The notes under the pieces are model-generated. The model saw nothing but the letters and a program-made list of their open reading frames with translations. It did not search any database and was not told the DNA's origin. Source: Dimorphilus gyrociliatus (Eukaryota; Annelida; Polychaeta; Dinophilidae). Taken from it: a stretch of DNA of 64,000 nt. The stretch is taken from positions 186,001 through 250,000 of the forward strand of contig CAJFCJ010000014.1 in assembly GCA_904063045.1 (NCBI GenBank), in the 5' to 3' direction. Made by a program: the position numbers and the translations under genes. This document shows positions 23,199 through 33,881 of this stretch, piece by piece. The number at the start of each line of letters is the position of its first letter. The stretch's first letter is position 1.

Positions 23199-24134
23199 AT
23201 GAATAGAACGGATGAAGGTACACTATCACCTTCCCATCCAAAATGGATAACATGGATTATACTTCAAATACTAATTATCCTTTCAAACTGTGTTACAATT
23301 AAGATAATGTTTTTGGTTAAGTGCCTACCTCGATTGATTATTAGATTGATATTATCGGTTGCAGTTGCTGATTTTACTCTAGGTTTTGGAGGCTTTATAA
23401 GATCAGTTTATATTCTATCATTCCGAAATGATATATTGTCATCTTACTTCTGCAATCTGGACGTTTTTCTCATTCATGTTTCGCTAATGTCATCTATTGT
23501 TAATATGACGGCTATAACTGTATTTAAGTTAATATCTATTTATTCTCCATTCGTCTACGAAAGGATAGAATCGCGATATGCTTTGATTATATGCCTAATT
23601 TGGTTTATAATACTTTGTATATGTTTAGAAGTGTTGATTGATAAAGACTTGGTAATTTTTGAAAGTAACGCCTTCATCTGCGAGTATGTGTTCAAAATAA
23701 ACGTTCCAACAACTATAAAAGTGATATTTATATTCGTAATACCACCGATTTTAATGTTTACATTGGACGTTCTACTACTAATGACGGCGAGGAAGCAGAT
23801 AAACAAAATACATAATATCCTCTCAACGAATAGTCCTGGTCAACGGAAATTTTTAAAGCAGCATTTAAAAACTGTTAAGACTGTTTTCTTGATGCACATT
23901 GGATTTTTTGTGGCGTGGATACCATTTTCAACAACAAATATTCTACCCAAAGCCTTTATTGGTCATTCATTTGAAAAATTCAAATTTAGCGTCTATCTTT
24001 TAGCATGGAGTAACAGTTTTTGGAATCCAATACTCTATTTATTTACAATTCAAGAATTTCGTCTAAGAATCAAGTTACTATTTTTTAAAATGAAGCCCAA
24101 TATAAATCCATCAGTAACGATAAGCGTCGCATAA
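23199..24134 (+). CDS. Divergent class A GPCR 2, orphan
   Basis: An intronless 311-aa seven-helix receptor. TM2 has the class A Asp (VAVADFTLG), and TM7 has a proper SNSFWNPILYLF (NPxxY). TM6 reads VAWIPF in place of CWxP. At the end of TM3, where DRY is expected, the sequence is VFKLISIYSP, so both the Asp and the Arg are missing. A candidate extracellular disulfide joins Cys of YFCNLD (before TM3) to FICEY in the second outer loop. Sequence similarity to the neighbouring receptor is low, so it is not a recent duplicate. Loss of the DRY ionic lock suggests atypical G-protein coupling or a decoy role (inference). No ligand class can be named. Confidence 0.85.
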   Translation: MNRTDEGTLSPSHPKWITWIILQILIILSNCVTIKIMFLVKCLPRLIIRLILSVAVADFTLGFGGFIRSVYILSFRNDILSSYFCNLDVFLIHVSLMSSIVNMTAITVFKLISIYSPFVYERIESRYALIICLIWFIILCICLEVLIDKDLVIFESNAFICEYVFKINVPTTIKVIFIFVIPPILMFTLDVLLLMTARKQINKIHNILSTNSPGQRKFLKQHLKTVKTVFLMHIGFFVAWIPFSTTNILPKAFIGHSFEKFKFSVYLLAWSNSFWNPILYLFTIQEFRLRIKLLFFKMKPNINPSVTISVA

Positions 24135-24889
24135 TGCTGTGTATGTAACACTAATAAGATAATATATATCATAACGATTGAATAAATCTACAAACTTATA
24201 AGGAGTCTTATTAAGTTATTATTGTATTACTAGTAAAAAATGATTGAAAAGAACATTATATACAGTATTATACTGTCTGATCTATCTATTTATCTTTTAT
24301 CTATATGTCCTTCTGTCCATCTCTCTCTCTCTCTCTCTCTCTCGCTCTCGATATACTGTATATTCATCCATTTTCAATCAAGTTTCCATCCGTCTATCAA
24401 TCTATCCATTGGATTAAAAGGAAAGTTTACAACTTTTGATAGAGTTTTAAAAGTGAAAAATAAAGGTTAATAAAAAGTGTCTCCCTGTAGTAAGGAGAGA
24501 AAGACGAAGAGAAAGAGAAATGTTAAACTGTGCGTCAATTCTTTCTCTTTCCAACAAGCTTATTTAAATGTAAAGCATACTCTTTCTAACTCTTATTACC
24601 TGTCGTTATTTTTATTGTTGTTTAATCAGTTCTATTTGTTTATAAATTCTATAGAAATATTTAAATAAGGTAATAAATTAAATTTTTAAGATACTCTTTT
24701 AGATAAGGTTATAACGAAAGCTTTATATGATATATATATATATAATTTAGAATTACGCAACATTTTTCTCACACATATTTTGCAAAAAAAAAAATAAAGA
24801 AACCAATAAAATCAAATCCTGACAATGAACATTGAAATGCTTTTTTTTTTACCTAGAAATATGATACAATGAGGGAGAGAGAAGGAGAA

Positions 24890-24921
<32 letters not shown>

Positions 24922-25382
24922 AAGTGATATATATATAAAAATTATATATATATATATATATATATAAACATACAGATTATTTTTTATTTTGTATTTTTTT
25001 ACCGACAAAGGTCAAGGAAACAACAAACAGATATTTAATTTCAACAGTCGGTAATAGACAGTGATAGAGAGGAGAGCTGATTTAGGAAGAGGATAACATA
25101 CCTTAAATACATTAATATATATATATATATACAAATATATATATATATATGTATATGTATATATGTATATATATATATATATATATTAATAAACTAATAG
25201 TTAACAACGTGCGTAAGTTCAAAGAAAATGTTTTTTCCTTTCGTCTTTTGTAACGTATTATTAAATTTGTGTTAGGTTTAGATTCAATACGAATTTTTTT
25301 ATTGACAAAAGGGGAAATATTTCAGTCAAGAAAGAAAGGTTGACAATAAAAATAACATTCTGAAAGGGAAAGACATATAGAA

Positions 25383-25417
<35 letters not shown>

Positions 25418-26152
25418 AAGAGTGTGTGTGTGAGATTAAGGCAGAGGGATATAGGAAAAGGAAATATAATTTTATCGTAGAGTAAATAGGCTGATGTCAT
25501 TTTCTATAATCTGTAAGTAGAAAAAGAAATGAATAAAGGTATAACCAACTTTAAATGGATCACGTGATTCGATAATAGTGCACGCTTGTAATATTAAGCG
25601 TAAATTATTACAGGCCATTTACAATGATTACTTATATCTACTGTACTATGCTTATATAGAATGTATATATATATATAAATATATTTTGTATGTCATTGTT
25701 AACGCCGTATAGTGGTTTTCAGAGATCTCTTCTCCTTCCCTTTTGCACATGCTAAACAGTATATAAATCTAGTCAAAATAAGGAATGATTGCTGATTATC
25801 AATCTATCAAAATTTTACAAATTTTTTAAGAATTGAATCCTAACAATAGCTAATCTAAATGACATTTTTTTCATTCTCTATATTAGATATTTATTTACAA
25901 AGGCCTATAAATATTAAACTTTTTACTCCGTGTCTATGGTTTATTGTATTCTGTACTATTTTACTTTTTTTTTTCACTCTTCCATTATAGGATTGATTAT
26001 TTTAGATAAATTACTATTAAGAAGTATACGGAGAACAGGAGACAATAGTTGTAATATAGCGAACGAAGCGGGTGGGAAAAAGAAAGAAATTCGCTTATAA
26101 GAGGACAAATATTAGAAGAAAGATAGAGAGAAGGAATAAAAACAAGTTTACT
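24135..26152. other. Noncoding spacer with dense microsatellites
   Basis: A 2-kb region rich in simple repeats: CT at 24319-24350, GA followed by a G run at 24890-24922, TA runs at 24923-24965 and 25108-25188, and GA at 25386-25414. It also holds a 10-bp palindrome ATCACGTGAT at 25559-25568 that contains an E-box. The tail end (26040-26152) is purine-rich and probably is the 5' UTR of the RhoGEF gene. No additional gene is seen. Confidence 0.7.
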
Positions 26153-29100
26153 ATGGCCAATTTAACGACGAAAGATGAAATGAAAAATTGTAGTTACTGC
26201 AATCAGAGTGCGGTTACTATTTGCAGAAATTACGAATGTGCAAATTTACCTTATTTCTGCTCCTCATGCTATTCTAGGATGCATAATAACGAAGATAAAA
26301 GGCAGCATTATCATTTAAAATTGACAAATGTATGTAGATCTAATTCGGAGAGACTACAAAAAACTATGCGAGGAATTGAAGAGACCAAAGAGGTAAGCGT
26401 TTTTCCCTTATTCTTTACCGTCATCTTATTATCATCATTACTATATTTACAGTAAAACTTTTCATATATCATGTCTAAACAAACGATACAGATTGTAGAA
26501 ACGGATGGTTTGGACAACGTTGATTTTGGTCTGATTTTCAAACCAATTAAACAAAAAGTTAGAAAACGATCTTCGAATTTTGACCAATTAAAGGTTTTAT
26601 AGATTTAATTTCATCTATTTTACCGTTTAGTTGTCTTTTTATTACTGCTTTAATTATTAAAGTTTGCTTTTTATGTGAAAATTAGACAAAAGTACAAAAG
26701 AAGAGAAACCAAAAGCTATTTACGTATTAAATGTAATGTAATTATATAAAGCGTACAATAAATATATACAGTATGCGCAGTATATATTGTATTTATTGTA
26801 TGTGGCGTACTGTATACGCTTAAATAAGAAACAAACATCTATAGGCTATTATCAAAAGCAATTAAACTAAGATAAAAAGCATCCGACAGCCTTTCTATTT
26901 TGTCTTTCTGTCTCTCTCTCTCTCTTCCTTATTCGAAATGTTTTTTATCTGCCCACGCATAAGCGTTCTAATCCTTTGTCTTTTATCCCTCGTACAGATC
27001 TTTTATTACTAAAATATCAATTATCAAATTATTAATATTTGTTTTGTCTTTCGTTTTTCTCCCTAAAAACTTCTAGGAGAGCTTTGTGATAAGAATTGAT
27101 TTTCAAGAAAAATCCTACGACTTTACAATAGAGATCAAACCTAAAAAAACACTACGAGACGCCCTCTTTGCAATATCAAAAAAGTCTGGAATTAGTACAC
27201 TCGATTCTTCAAAAGTAGAAGTAAGAATTGAAAACTCACGCAGCCCGTTAAGTTTAGATAGCCCTGTCTGTCATTTAGCAAATTTAACTGTCATAGCAAC
27301 AGGTTAGTGAATAAGTTGGGTGTTTTTTTTTTATATTCTTTAATGTTGATTAAACTAACAATATCACTTTTTATATTTTTCTTTTTAAATGAAAAGAAGA
27401 AAAGAAAGAATTTAAATTAATATCCTCCTTTTCTCTTTTATTCTTTGTATGTGTTTTTTGTTTCTTTTTTTTTACTTTTCAAGGATTTCGTAAGGCTTTT
27501 AAAACTACTAAAAGTAAGTAAGAGCTAATTATGTTAAAAATATTATCTCTCTCTCTCTCTCTCTCTCTCTCCGTGTCTATCTGTCTGTCTTCCATCTTAC
27601 TACCTTTTCCTATTCTCTCACTAAATCCATCTATCTTATATTGATTAAAATATTTACAAGCTACCGTCTTTGCTTCTCTCTAACATCAATACACGCATAC
27701 ACTCTATTCCATAGCCATGATATGTCATTTTTTTTGTCAATACGGATAATTGATCCTTTGCATGACTTCATTATTTAAACAGTCAATGAAGAGGACTTTG
27801 TTAACATTCAAGACATTCTGGAGCAATTTAGACATCATCTACCAGCTTTACCTTCCCATTTGTACGTTAGCGCCACAGAATGCGATTCGGCCAGTATGAT
27901 CTTACCCGATTCTTGGACAGTTTACATAGACTATAAGAAGATGGACGAAGCGGAGAGGAAAAGGCATAATATCATTTGGGAAACTCTACAATTTGAATCA
28001 TCCTATCTAAAGAAATTAAAAACATTGGTTGACGTCTACGTTTCACCTTATTATAATCTACTGCAAAGAGGCTTTTTTACGGATTTGGATATGAAATTAG
28101 TTGTATCGAACCTTAAGGAAATGTACTTTCAATGTTGCAGTAGATGGAATAATGTTATATTACCTTTTATTAATAGTATTAAAAAAGGTAATTTAATGGA
28201 AATTGAAGATTTTAAAAATCTATATAACATTAGAAAAATGAGCACTTTAGGCGATGACGATATTAGCGATCTATTCCAAGAAGAGCATATTTATCACATG
28301 ACTGTTGACAAGTTAAAGGAATATATTAAGAACGTGAAAATGAATAATCAAGACTTTAATAAATTCTATTCGTGGGTCAATATCATGCTATGGGGTTTAG
28401 ATAAACACGAATTAAACTCTTATCTTACTGCTCCCATGCATCATCTTACTAGGCATACTCTCTTCCTTGAACGCCTCATCAAGTCCACTAATGAAAAGGA
28501 AACTCTTGAGAAATGCTCTCATAGGATTAAAAATTTCCTAAAAGGTGTCGAAGCTGAAATATGCATGAGAGAGAGATTAGAGGTTCTTACCGAATTTCAA
28601 ACTAGAATCGAAAGCTACGATTTTATCGATCCTGTACAGAATTTAAGCGAAACTTTAAAGAAAAGTCTTCGAATTTGTTTAACCTCCTCAATGGCTGGAT
28701 GTCCTGAAGATTGGCTTAGAAGATTGATAAGGGAAGGTGTTGTTAGAATGAAAGAATCACATCGTCACCACGACGTTATTTTATGCCTATTCACCGATTT
28801 TATTATGATTTGTCGTAAAGGGAGAAAAGTTGACGATAGGGTCCATTTGAAAATTTATAAGCCACCAATGAGATTAGACGTTATAAGCGTCTATCAAAAT
28901 GATTCTCACGAATTTTCTTTAGTCTATAAAAATGAAATGAACTTTATAACGTCTATATTCGTCTTTCAAAGTGCAGATCCTTGGTTTAATGATATTCAAA
29001 GGGCCAAATGTACATATAGAGAAATGTGGGATGGTAAAAAGGACGAAAATGACGAATTAACCTATTCGACAAGAGACTATTCTAGCAACGATCTCTTTCC

Positions 29101-29320
29101 TACTATTGATTACAGACACAAAGGCGAATTTATTCATCAAACACCTTTAGATAAAAGTCAATCTATTGGAAATGTTAATACCAACATAAAAAAAAGACCA
29201 CCAATTTTAAAGAAGAGTCATACGTGGGGTGGAAAAGATGAACACAAGCCTCAATTAAAAGTTCCCGATTGGAATCGAGTACAGAAATTAGTTCTAGACG
29301 GTCAACTAGAAGTTTCGTAA
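26153..29320 (+). CDS. PLEKHG5: PLEKHG5-type RhoGEF (Cys/His module, RBD, DH, PH)
   Basis: Five exons in matching phase: 26153-26392, 26492-26593, 27077-27302, 27484-27513, 27783-29320, giving 711 aa. Residues 13-54 form a Cys/His cluster (Cys13, 16, 24, 29, 36, 39; His44, 52, 54) like the N-terminus of vertebrate PLEKHG5. Residues ~115-190 are a ubiquitin-like Ras-binding fold. A DH domain spans ~255-480 (IIWETLQFESSYLKKL; TAPMHHLTRHTLFL), followed by a PH domain ~500-610 (VRMKESHRHHDVILCLFTDF). The family activates RhoA by GDP/GTP exchange at cell junctions, in neurons and in autophagy. The open frame ends at TAA inside a GTAAGT donor-like site at 29317; splicing to an acceptor near 29380 would only add Asp-Ala before a stop. 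The C-terminal tail is shorter than in vertebrates. A nearby upstream ATG at 26072 is less likely. The domain order makes the ortholog call strong. Confidence 0.9.
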
Positions 29321-29639
29321 GTACAACTAGTAACAATAAACAAATTAATTAATTAATTGTTCATTTTCTCTATTTTATAAAGAGACGCCTAGAAAGGAAA
29401 GGAAACGCATTGAAGAAAATCGGATAATTTTAAAATATGATTCACCTTTCTACTACTTTCCCAAATTCTTTCTAGTTTTCTCTGTTCATTTTATATAAAT
29501 ACAGACGTCTATTTTTAAAATACAATTGTTCAGTAGAAACTTGCAGCTATGCCAGCGTCTATTGGGATAATTTACAGGTTTAGCAACGTATCAAGTAAGC
29601 ATTGCTGCTTTTATGTAAATTAGTCTATATTTCAGTTCA
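29321..29639. other. 3' flank of the RhoGEF gene
   Basis: AT-rich DNA with an ATTAATTAATTAATTG stretch at 29344-29358; no gene is seen. Transposon-derived sequence begins at about 29640. Confidence 0.6.
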
Positions 29640-30600
29640 GGGTTAGGAAGAATAGTAGACTCTGATCATCAAGAGACCCGTTCAGTGGCTGACCATTGAC
29701 CCCTTCTTGACCATTGCCCATAGTGTTTGCCATTTTTGCAGACTCCATTTTATGTGGAGATATGGCTTTGTCAGGTTCTTTGCCGAGTCTACCGAAGCTT
29801 CCCTTAGGGGCAATGAAGGTCCGTTCATATTGTGATCCCTTGTTGCTCACCAGTTTCTTGAACGACAGGAAATTGTCACTGAATATCCTCTTCGGTCTCT
29901 TCTCTCTGGCCGCCATTCGTTCCTATGCAAGCGTGTCGGACACTGCTCAGTGTTTCTCTGAACAGTCATGTGGCGTACTTGATCACTTATTAAGACATAA
30001 ACAAACACCACGAAATTTGTGTATCACGTATCGATTCCTCAATCAAGATTTATGGAACAAGGCCTTGTCTCTCTGGCTGCTATTTGCTCTATAGCCATTT
30101 CAGTTGCCTTACTATCCATGCCTTCTGTTACCTCAAGTCAGACGACTTTACTTTGAAGACAAACTGCTAATCGCACATGAGATTTCCCACCACTCACCAA
30201 GTAAGGACAGAAATAATCAATGCCTATGTTTTCAAATATTCGCTGCTAGTTTGGAAGTCGAAGAGAGTATGATCTTCCTTTAGGTATCTTTTTTTCCTTG
30301 TGAATCAACTGCATTGTCTGCATCTATCTATAACTCTACAGATAATTGTCACCTCATTTAGTACTCAATAATTCTCTCTAACCAGGACTATCATTCAGGC
30401 TGGCAGTTGTCTTCATGAATCTTTTTGACAATCAGATATCCAACAGTGGATTTACCAGCCAAAAAAGGTGGGTAATTTGCTGCCATCTCATCATCCTTCC
30501 TTATCTTTCTAAGCATCGCTCTCTGGATACACTCCACTTGCACAATACAGTATCTCATCGTCCTCTTTGGACTAATTTCTTGCTGGGACTATGACCTTAT
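29640..30600 (-). pseudogene. Decayed BEL/Pao integrase remnant
   Basis: Read on the minus strand, 29632-29916 encodes segments matching the integrase region of the BEL copies further along the window. ARERRPSLIISDNYRTF there corresponds to AAREKRPKRIFSDNFLSF here, with the SDN aspartate kept, and TAPKAPYQGG corresponds to IAPKGSFGRL. Upstream minus-strand sequence to about 30600 continues this similarity in broken frames (CTACAGATAATTGTCACCTC region). Stops and frameshifts are frequent, so this is an old fossil of the same clade as BEL-2, marking the edge of the transposon island. Confidence 0.6.
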
Positions 30601-30651
30601 AATTATAAGTAGTGTCATTGAAAAAAAATTTGGTCTACAAATATTGTTCCC

Positions 30652-31609
30652 TTGAATTTACAACATACAATTTCTTTTGGAAACATTGAAAAATGCATTT
30701 GGCTATCTTTAGAAATCCGCAAAGATATCCTGTTCCACTTAAGCATGCCAAAAATGACCATTCGAGGTATAGCAGCAAAATTTAATTGCAGCCCAGCTAC
30801 AGTGCACAATATAAAAAATCAGTTCAAGCAATTTAAAACAATAAATGACCTGCATAGGTCTGGTAGATCACATAAAATCACCAGGAGGATGGAACTGCAA
30901 CTCACAAGAACATGCTGATTGAACCCAAAATGGACAGCTAGAGGCATTCTAGAAAATTCTGCAGTTCCTATTCAGATATCACTATCTAGTGTGAAAAAAG
31001 TCCTATGTAAGTACAAACTAAATGGCAGAATTGCTGCAAAGAAGCCAGCCCTAAATAGAAAGCAAATTAAAAGCAGAATAGAATTTTGCAAACAAAAACT
31101 TAAATGGAGAAAAGTTATATTCAGCAATGAAAGCAAGATTAAACTGCATCTTTGTTGTTAGGAGGCCAGTTGGTAAAAGAAATGATCCAAAATATATAAC
31201 TAAAACAATAAAGTATGGTGGTGGTAGCATCATGGTCTTTGGATTTATAAAGTATAACGGAAAGAGAGGACTCTGCAAGGTCCCTACCAGAATGAATGCA
31301 GACGGCTATATAGATATACTCTCAGAAAATGTGTTGCCTACCTACAAATGGGGAGAAATTTTCCAGCAAGATGGAGTGAGCTGCCATACAGCAAAAAGAA
31401 CTATTGCATACATCAAGAATGAGATGAAATTGCTAGAAAACTGGCCTGCAAATAGCCCAGATATTAACATTATTGAGCCCATTTGGGGTATTTGCATGCT
31501 CAGACAGTCTAGAAATTTTAAAGAGCTTTGGGAAAGTTTTGAGGAGGAATTTTCAAAATATCAAATTTTGAGATACAGGGATTGTATGCCTCTATTGAAA
31601 GGAGGCTAA
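30652..31609 (+). pseudogene. Degenerate Tc1-like transposase
   Basis: Three consecutive open pieces, 30652-30918, 30919-31161 and 31127-31609, together cover a Tc1-type transposase. There is an HTH region (IRGIAAKFNCSPATVHNI), then a catalytic domain with QQDGVSCHTA and NSPDINIIEPIW. The second Asp and the Glu are separated by 34 residues (DD34E). Damage: an in-frame TGA at 30916-30918, a frameshift near 31150, and the first catalytic Asp replaced by Asn (IFSNESK). It cannot encode an active enzyme. It belongs to a different Tc1 lineage than the intact copy at 32227-33879. Confidence 0.8.
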
Positions 31610-31660
31610 ATGCAGTAAGAAAGGCAAAAGGCATGCAAACCAAGTAATAAATTTGATAAT

Positions 31661-32030
31661 TTTATCATTTACAATCATTTGCCTATCTAAAAATGTATAT
31701 ATAAAATAAAAAAAGTACTTTTGATGGACCTGATTGATTTGTTATAATTACTTAATAGCAGTCTAAATTCATAGTATTGTAAAAAAAAGAGTGAAAAACT
31801 GATGATTAAAATATAGATATTTTAAAAAATTTTGCCTGATGTTTCATAAGTCATCTCTCTTACAGAAAAAAATATTCCTAACCATAAACTTCATTTGTAA
31901 ATCAAGATATTTGGATTTTTAGAAATTTTTACTCTTGTTATAATTAATAATATTGCGACTGTATTACAGAATTGTGGACAATTCCATCTAAAATTATTTC
32001 TTAGCTTTCTCATGACATTTTGGATACATT
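31661..32030. other. AT-rich DNA, no gene seen
   Basis: Probably the 3' end of the degenerate Tc1 copy followed by the outer part of the BEL-3 LTR. No coding potential or clear terminal repeat could be defined. Confidence 0.5.
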
Positions 32031-32224
32031 CACTCTCTTTTTTTTACCCTCGCTAGCATCACTTAACTTGGTGCTTGACTGTGCTCATTTGTGATGCCAC
32101 ATTTGTGCCACATTGTTCTCTCTCTACTGTCCTAACTTTGGCTAAGTCAAGCTCGCCCTTTAAGTGACACTAACATACTGATATACATTCACTGACTCAC
32201 ACTGACTCACACTAGTACATAATG

Positions 32225-33881
32225 TACAGCCGCGGTCAAAAATGTTTATACATGAAAAAAAAGAAAATATTTTTTTTAAAAACTCATTTTTCTCTAATTT
32301 TGAGAAATAAAATTATTTTTCTTAAATAGAATGATGTTGTTTAAAGGGTATTTTATGTAATTTCATACAACATTTGTTTTTTTCAGCTTTTAAAAGTACT
32401 TTTTTTTTTTAATTTTAGACAACAAGTGCTTTTTGCAATTAAATTATATAATTTAAAAATGGCCATAAATATCTATAAAAACATGTTTTTTGTCTAAATA
32501 GTTTTTAGAACATTTGAATTTAGAACAAATCTGACTCCGCAGATAATTACTTACATTTCTTTGTCAAAATGAAATATCATTCTCAAATTAGAGAGCTAGC
32601 AAGGGCGAAAAAAGCTGAAATGACCTATAAAGAACTTGAGGCGGACTTAAATATCCCAAAACCTTCACTCCAGTATATCTGTGAGAACAAAAGAGCAGGA
32701 AAACCTGACAAAAGGGGAAGACCATCCAAAGCCAGTGAAAGACTGAAGTCACTAATTAAAAGAGAATGCATAAGATTACAGGAAAAAAGAGAGTTGGCAA
32801 CTGCTAAAAAAATTAAGGATAACTTAAGCCTGGATCTTTCTGAAAGAACCATTAGAAGGATTCTAAATAAAAATGGAGCAAAGTATCTGCCCATTTTGAA
32901 GGTATGCCCTTTGTCAGCAAGAGCAAAAACCACACGATTAAATATACTGGGTGGATGGATTCAGAGCCAAGTTGAATATAAAAATGTGGTCTTCACAGAT
33001 GAGTCCAGGTTTTCGCTGGATGGTCCTGATCATCTGTTAACCTGGCAGCTCAATGACAGGCCAAGGCTCTTTAGAGATAAGCTTCCAGTTGGTGGAGGAG
33101 GAGTGATGGTGTGGGGGTGTATATCCTCAGATGGTGAAGTTTTTATCCAAAGACTTCCCTCCAACATCTCTGGAGAGATTTATGCCGAATTTCTTCAGGG
33201 AACAGTTTTCCCAATTTTGAGGGAAAAATTTGGAGAAAACTTCACCTTTCAGCAGGATAATGCACCCCCACACACTGCCAGAGTAACAATGGATATCCTG
33301 GAGGAGAATGGAATTCAAGTCCTTGATTGGCCTCCATACTCTCCAGACCTCAACCCCATAGAGAATTTGTGGGGTTATTTAAAAATTAAAGTGTATGAAA
33401 TTCAAACACCAAAAACCCTTGACCATTTATGGGACAGGATACAGGAAGAGGTGGACAAAATCAATACAAGCAATAGAGATTTTGTGAAAAATTTATATAG
33501 AGGAATCGGGGAGAGAGTTTGGCAAGTTATTATCAATAAAGGAAACAGAATTAAAAAGTAGTTTTTAGACTGAGACAAAACGCAAAAATTTAGAAAAAAA
33601 ACCTTGACAAACTATGTAATTAAATTTATATAAATATTTTTGGCCATTTTTTTTGGGACTATTTTTAATGATAAATAAACATAGAATTAAAAAACATTCT
33701 TTTTTTTATATAAGAATATTTTTTTCAGTAAACTAAATCCATTTTCTGGTTTATAACATATTCTTCAACAAATATTTAAAAAAAGAACAAACAATTTTGT
33801 TGAAGAAATCCAAAAAAAAATTATTTTATAGAAAAAAAAAATTTTTTTTTTCATGTATAGATATTTATGACCGCGGCTGTA
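32225..33881 (+). mobile_element. Intact Tc1-like (DD34E) transposon with TA duplication
   Basis: The element proper is 32227-33879 (1653 bp), flanked by TA at 32225-32226 and 33880-33881, the standard Tc1/mariner target duplication. Terminal inverted repeats of about 35 bp start CAGCCGCGGTCA at each end, with a few mismatches inside. It is inserted in the LTR of BEL-3 and encodes one uninterrupted transposase. Clean ends, an open frame and a perfect duplication suggest a recent, possibly still mobile copy. Confidence 0.92.
32569..33561 (+). CDS. Tc1-like DDE transposase, apparently intact
   Basis: This 330-aa protein catalyses cut-and-paste transposition of the surrounding element by binding the terminal repeats and joining ends to TA sites. 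The N-terminal ~110 residues hold paired helix-turn-helix DNA-binding regions (TYKELEADLNIPKPSLQYI; SERTIRRIL). A GRP-type hook, KRGRPSKAS, is present. The catalytic triad is Asp in FTDESRFSLDG, Asp in QQDNAPPHTA and Glu in PDLNPIENLWG, with 34 residues between the last two (DD34E, Tc1 family). The GGGGVMVWG glycine-rich box is complete. Length is typical for Tc1 transposases (about 340 aa). No stops or frameshifts are seen. The 340 bp before the ATG and the 320 bp after the stop are AT-rich and non-coding. Confidence 0.95.
   Translation: MKYHSQIRELARAKKAEMTYKELEADLNIPKPSLQYICENKRAGKPDKRGRPSKASERLKSLIKRECIRLQEKRELATAKKIKDNLSLDLSERTIRRILNKNGAKYLPILKVCPLSARAKTTRLNILGGWIQSQVEYKNVVFTDESRFSLDGPDHLLTWQLNDRPRLFRDKLPVGGGGVMVWGCISSDGEVFIQRLPSNISGEIYAEFLQGTVFPILREKFGENFTFQQDNAPPHTARVTMDILEENGIQVLDWPPYSPDLNPIENLWGYLKIKVYEIQTPKTLDHLWDRIQEEVDKINTSNRDFVKNLYRGIGERVWQVIINKGNRIKK

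Noticed and set aside
26072-26152. Longer N-terminus of the RhoGEF from 26072
   Set aside because: The extra 27 residues are Arg/Lys-rich, derived from a purine-rich UTR, and precede the conserved Cys/His module without similarity.
29714-30094. 126-codon plus-strand frame
   Set aside because: Antisense shadow of the BEL integrase remnant.
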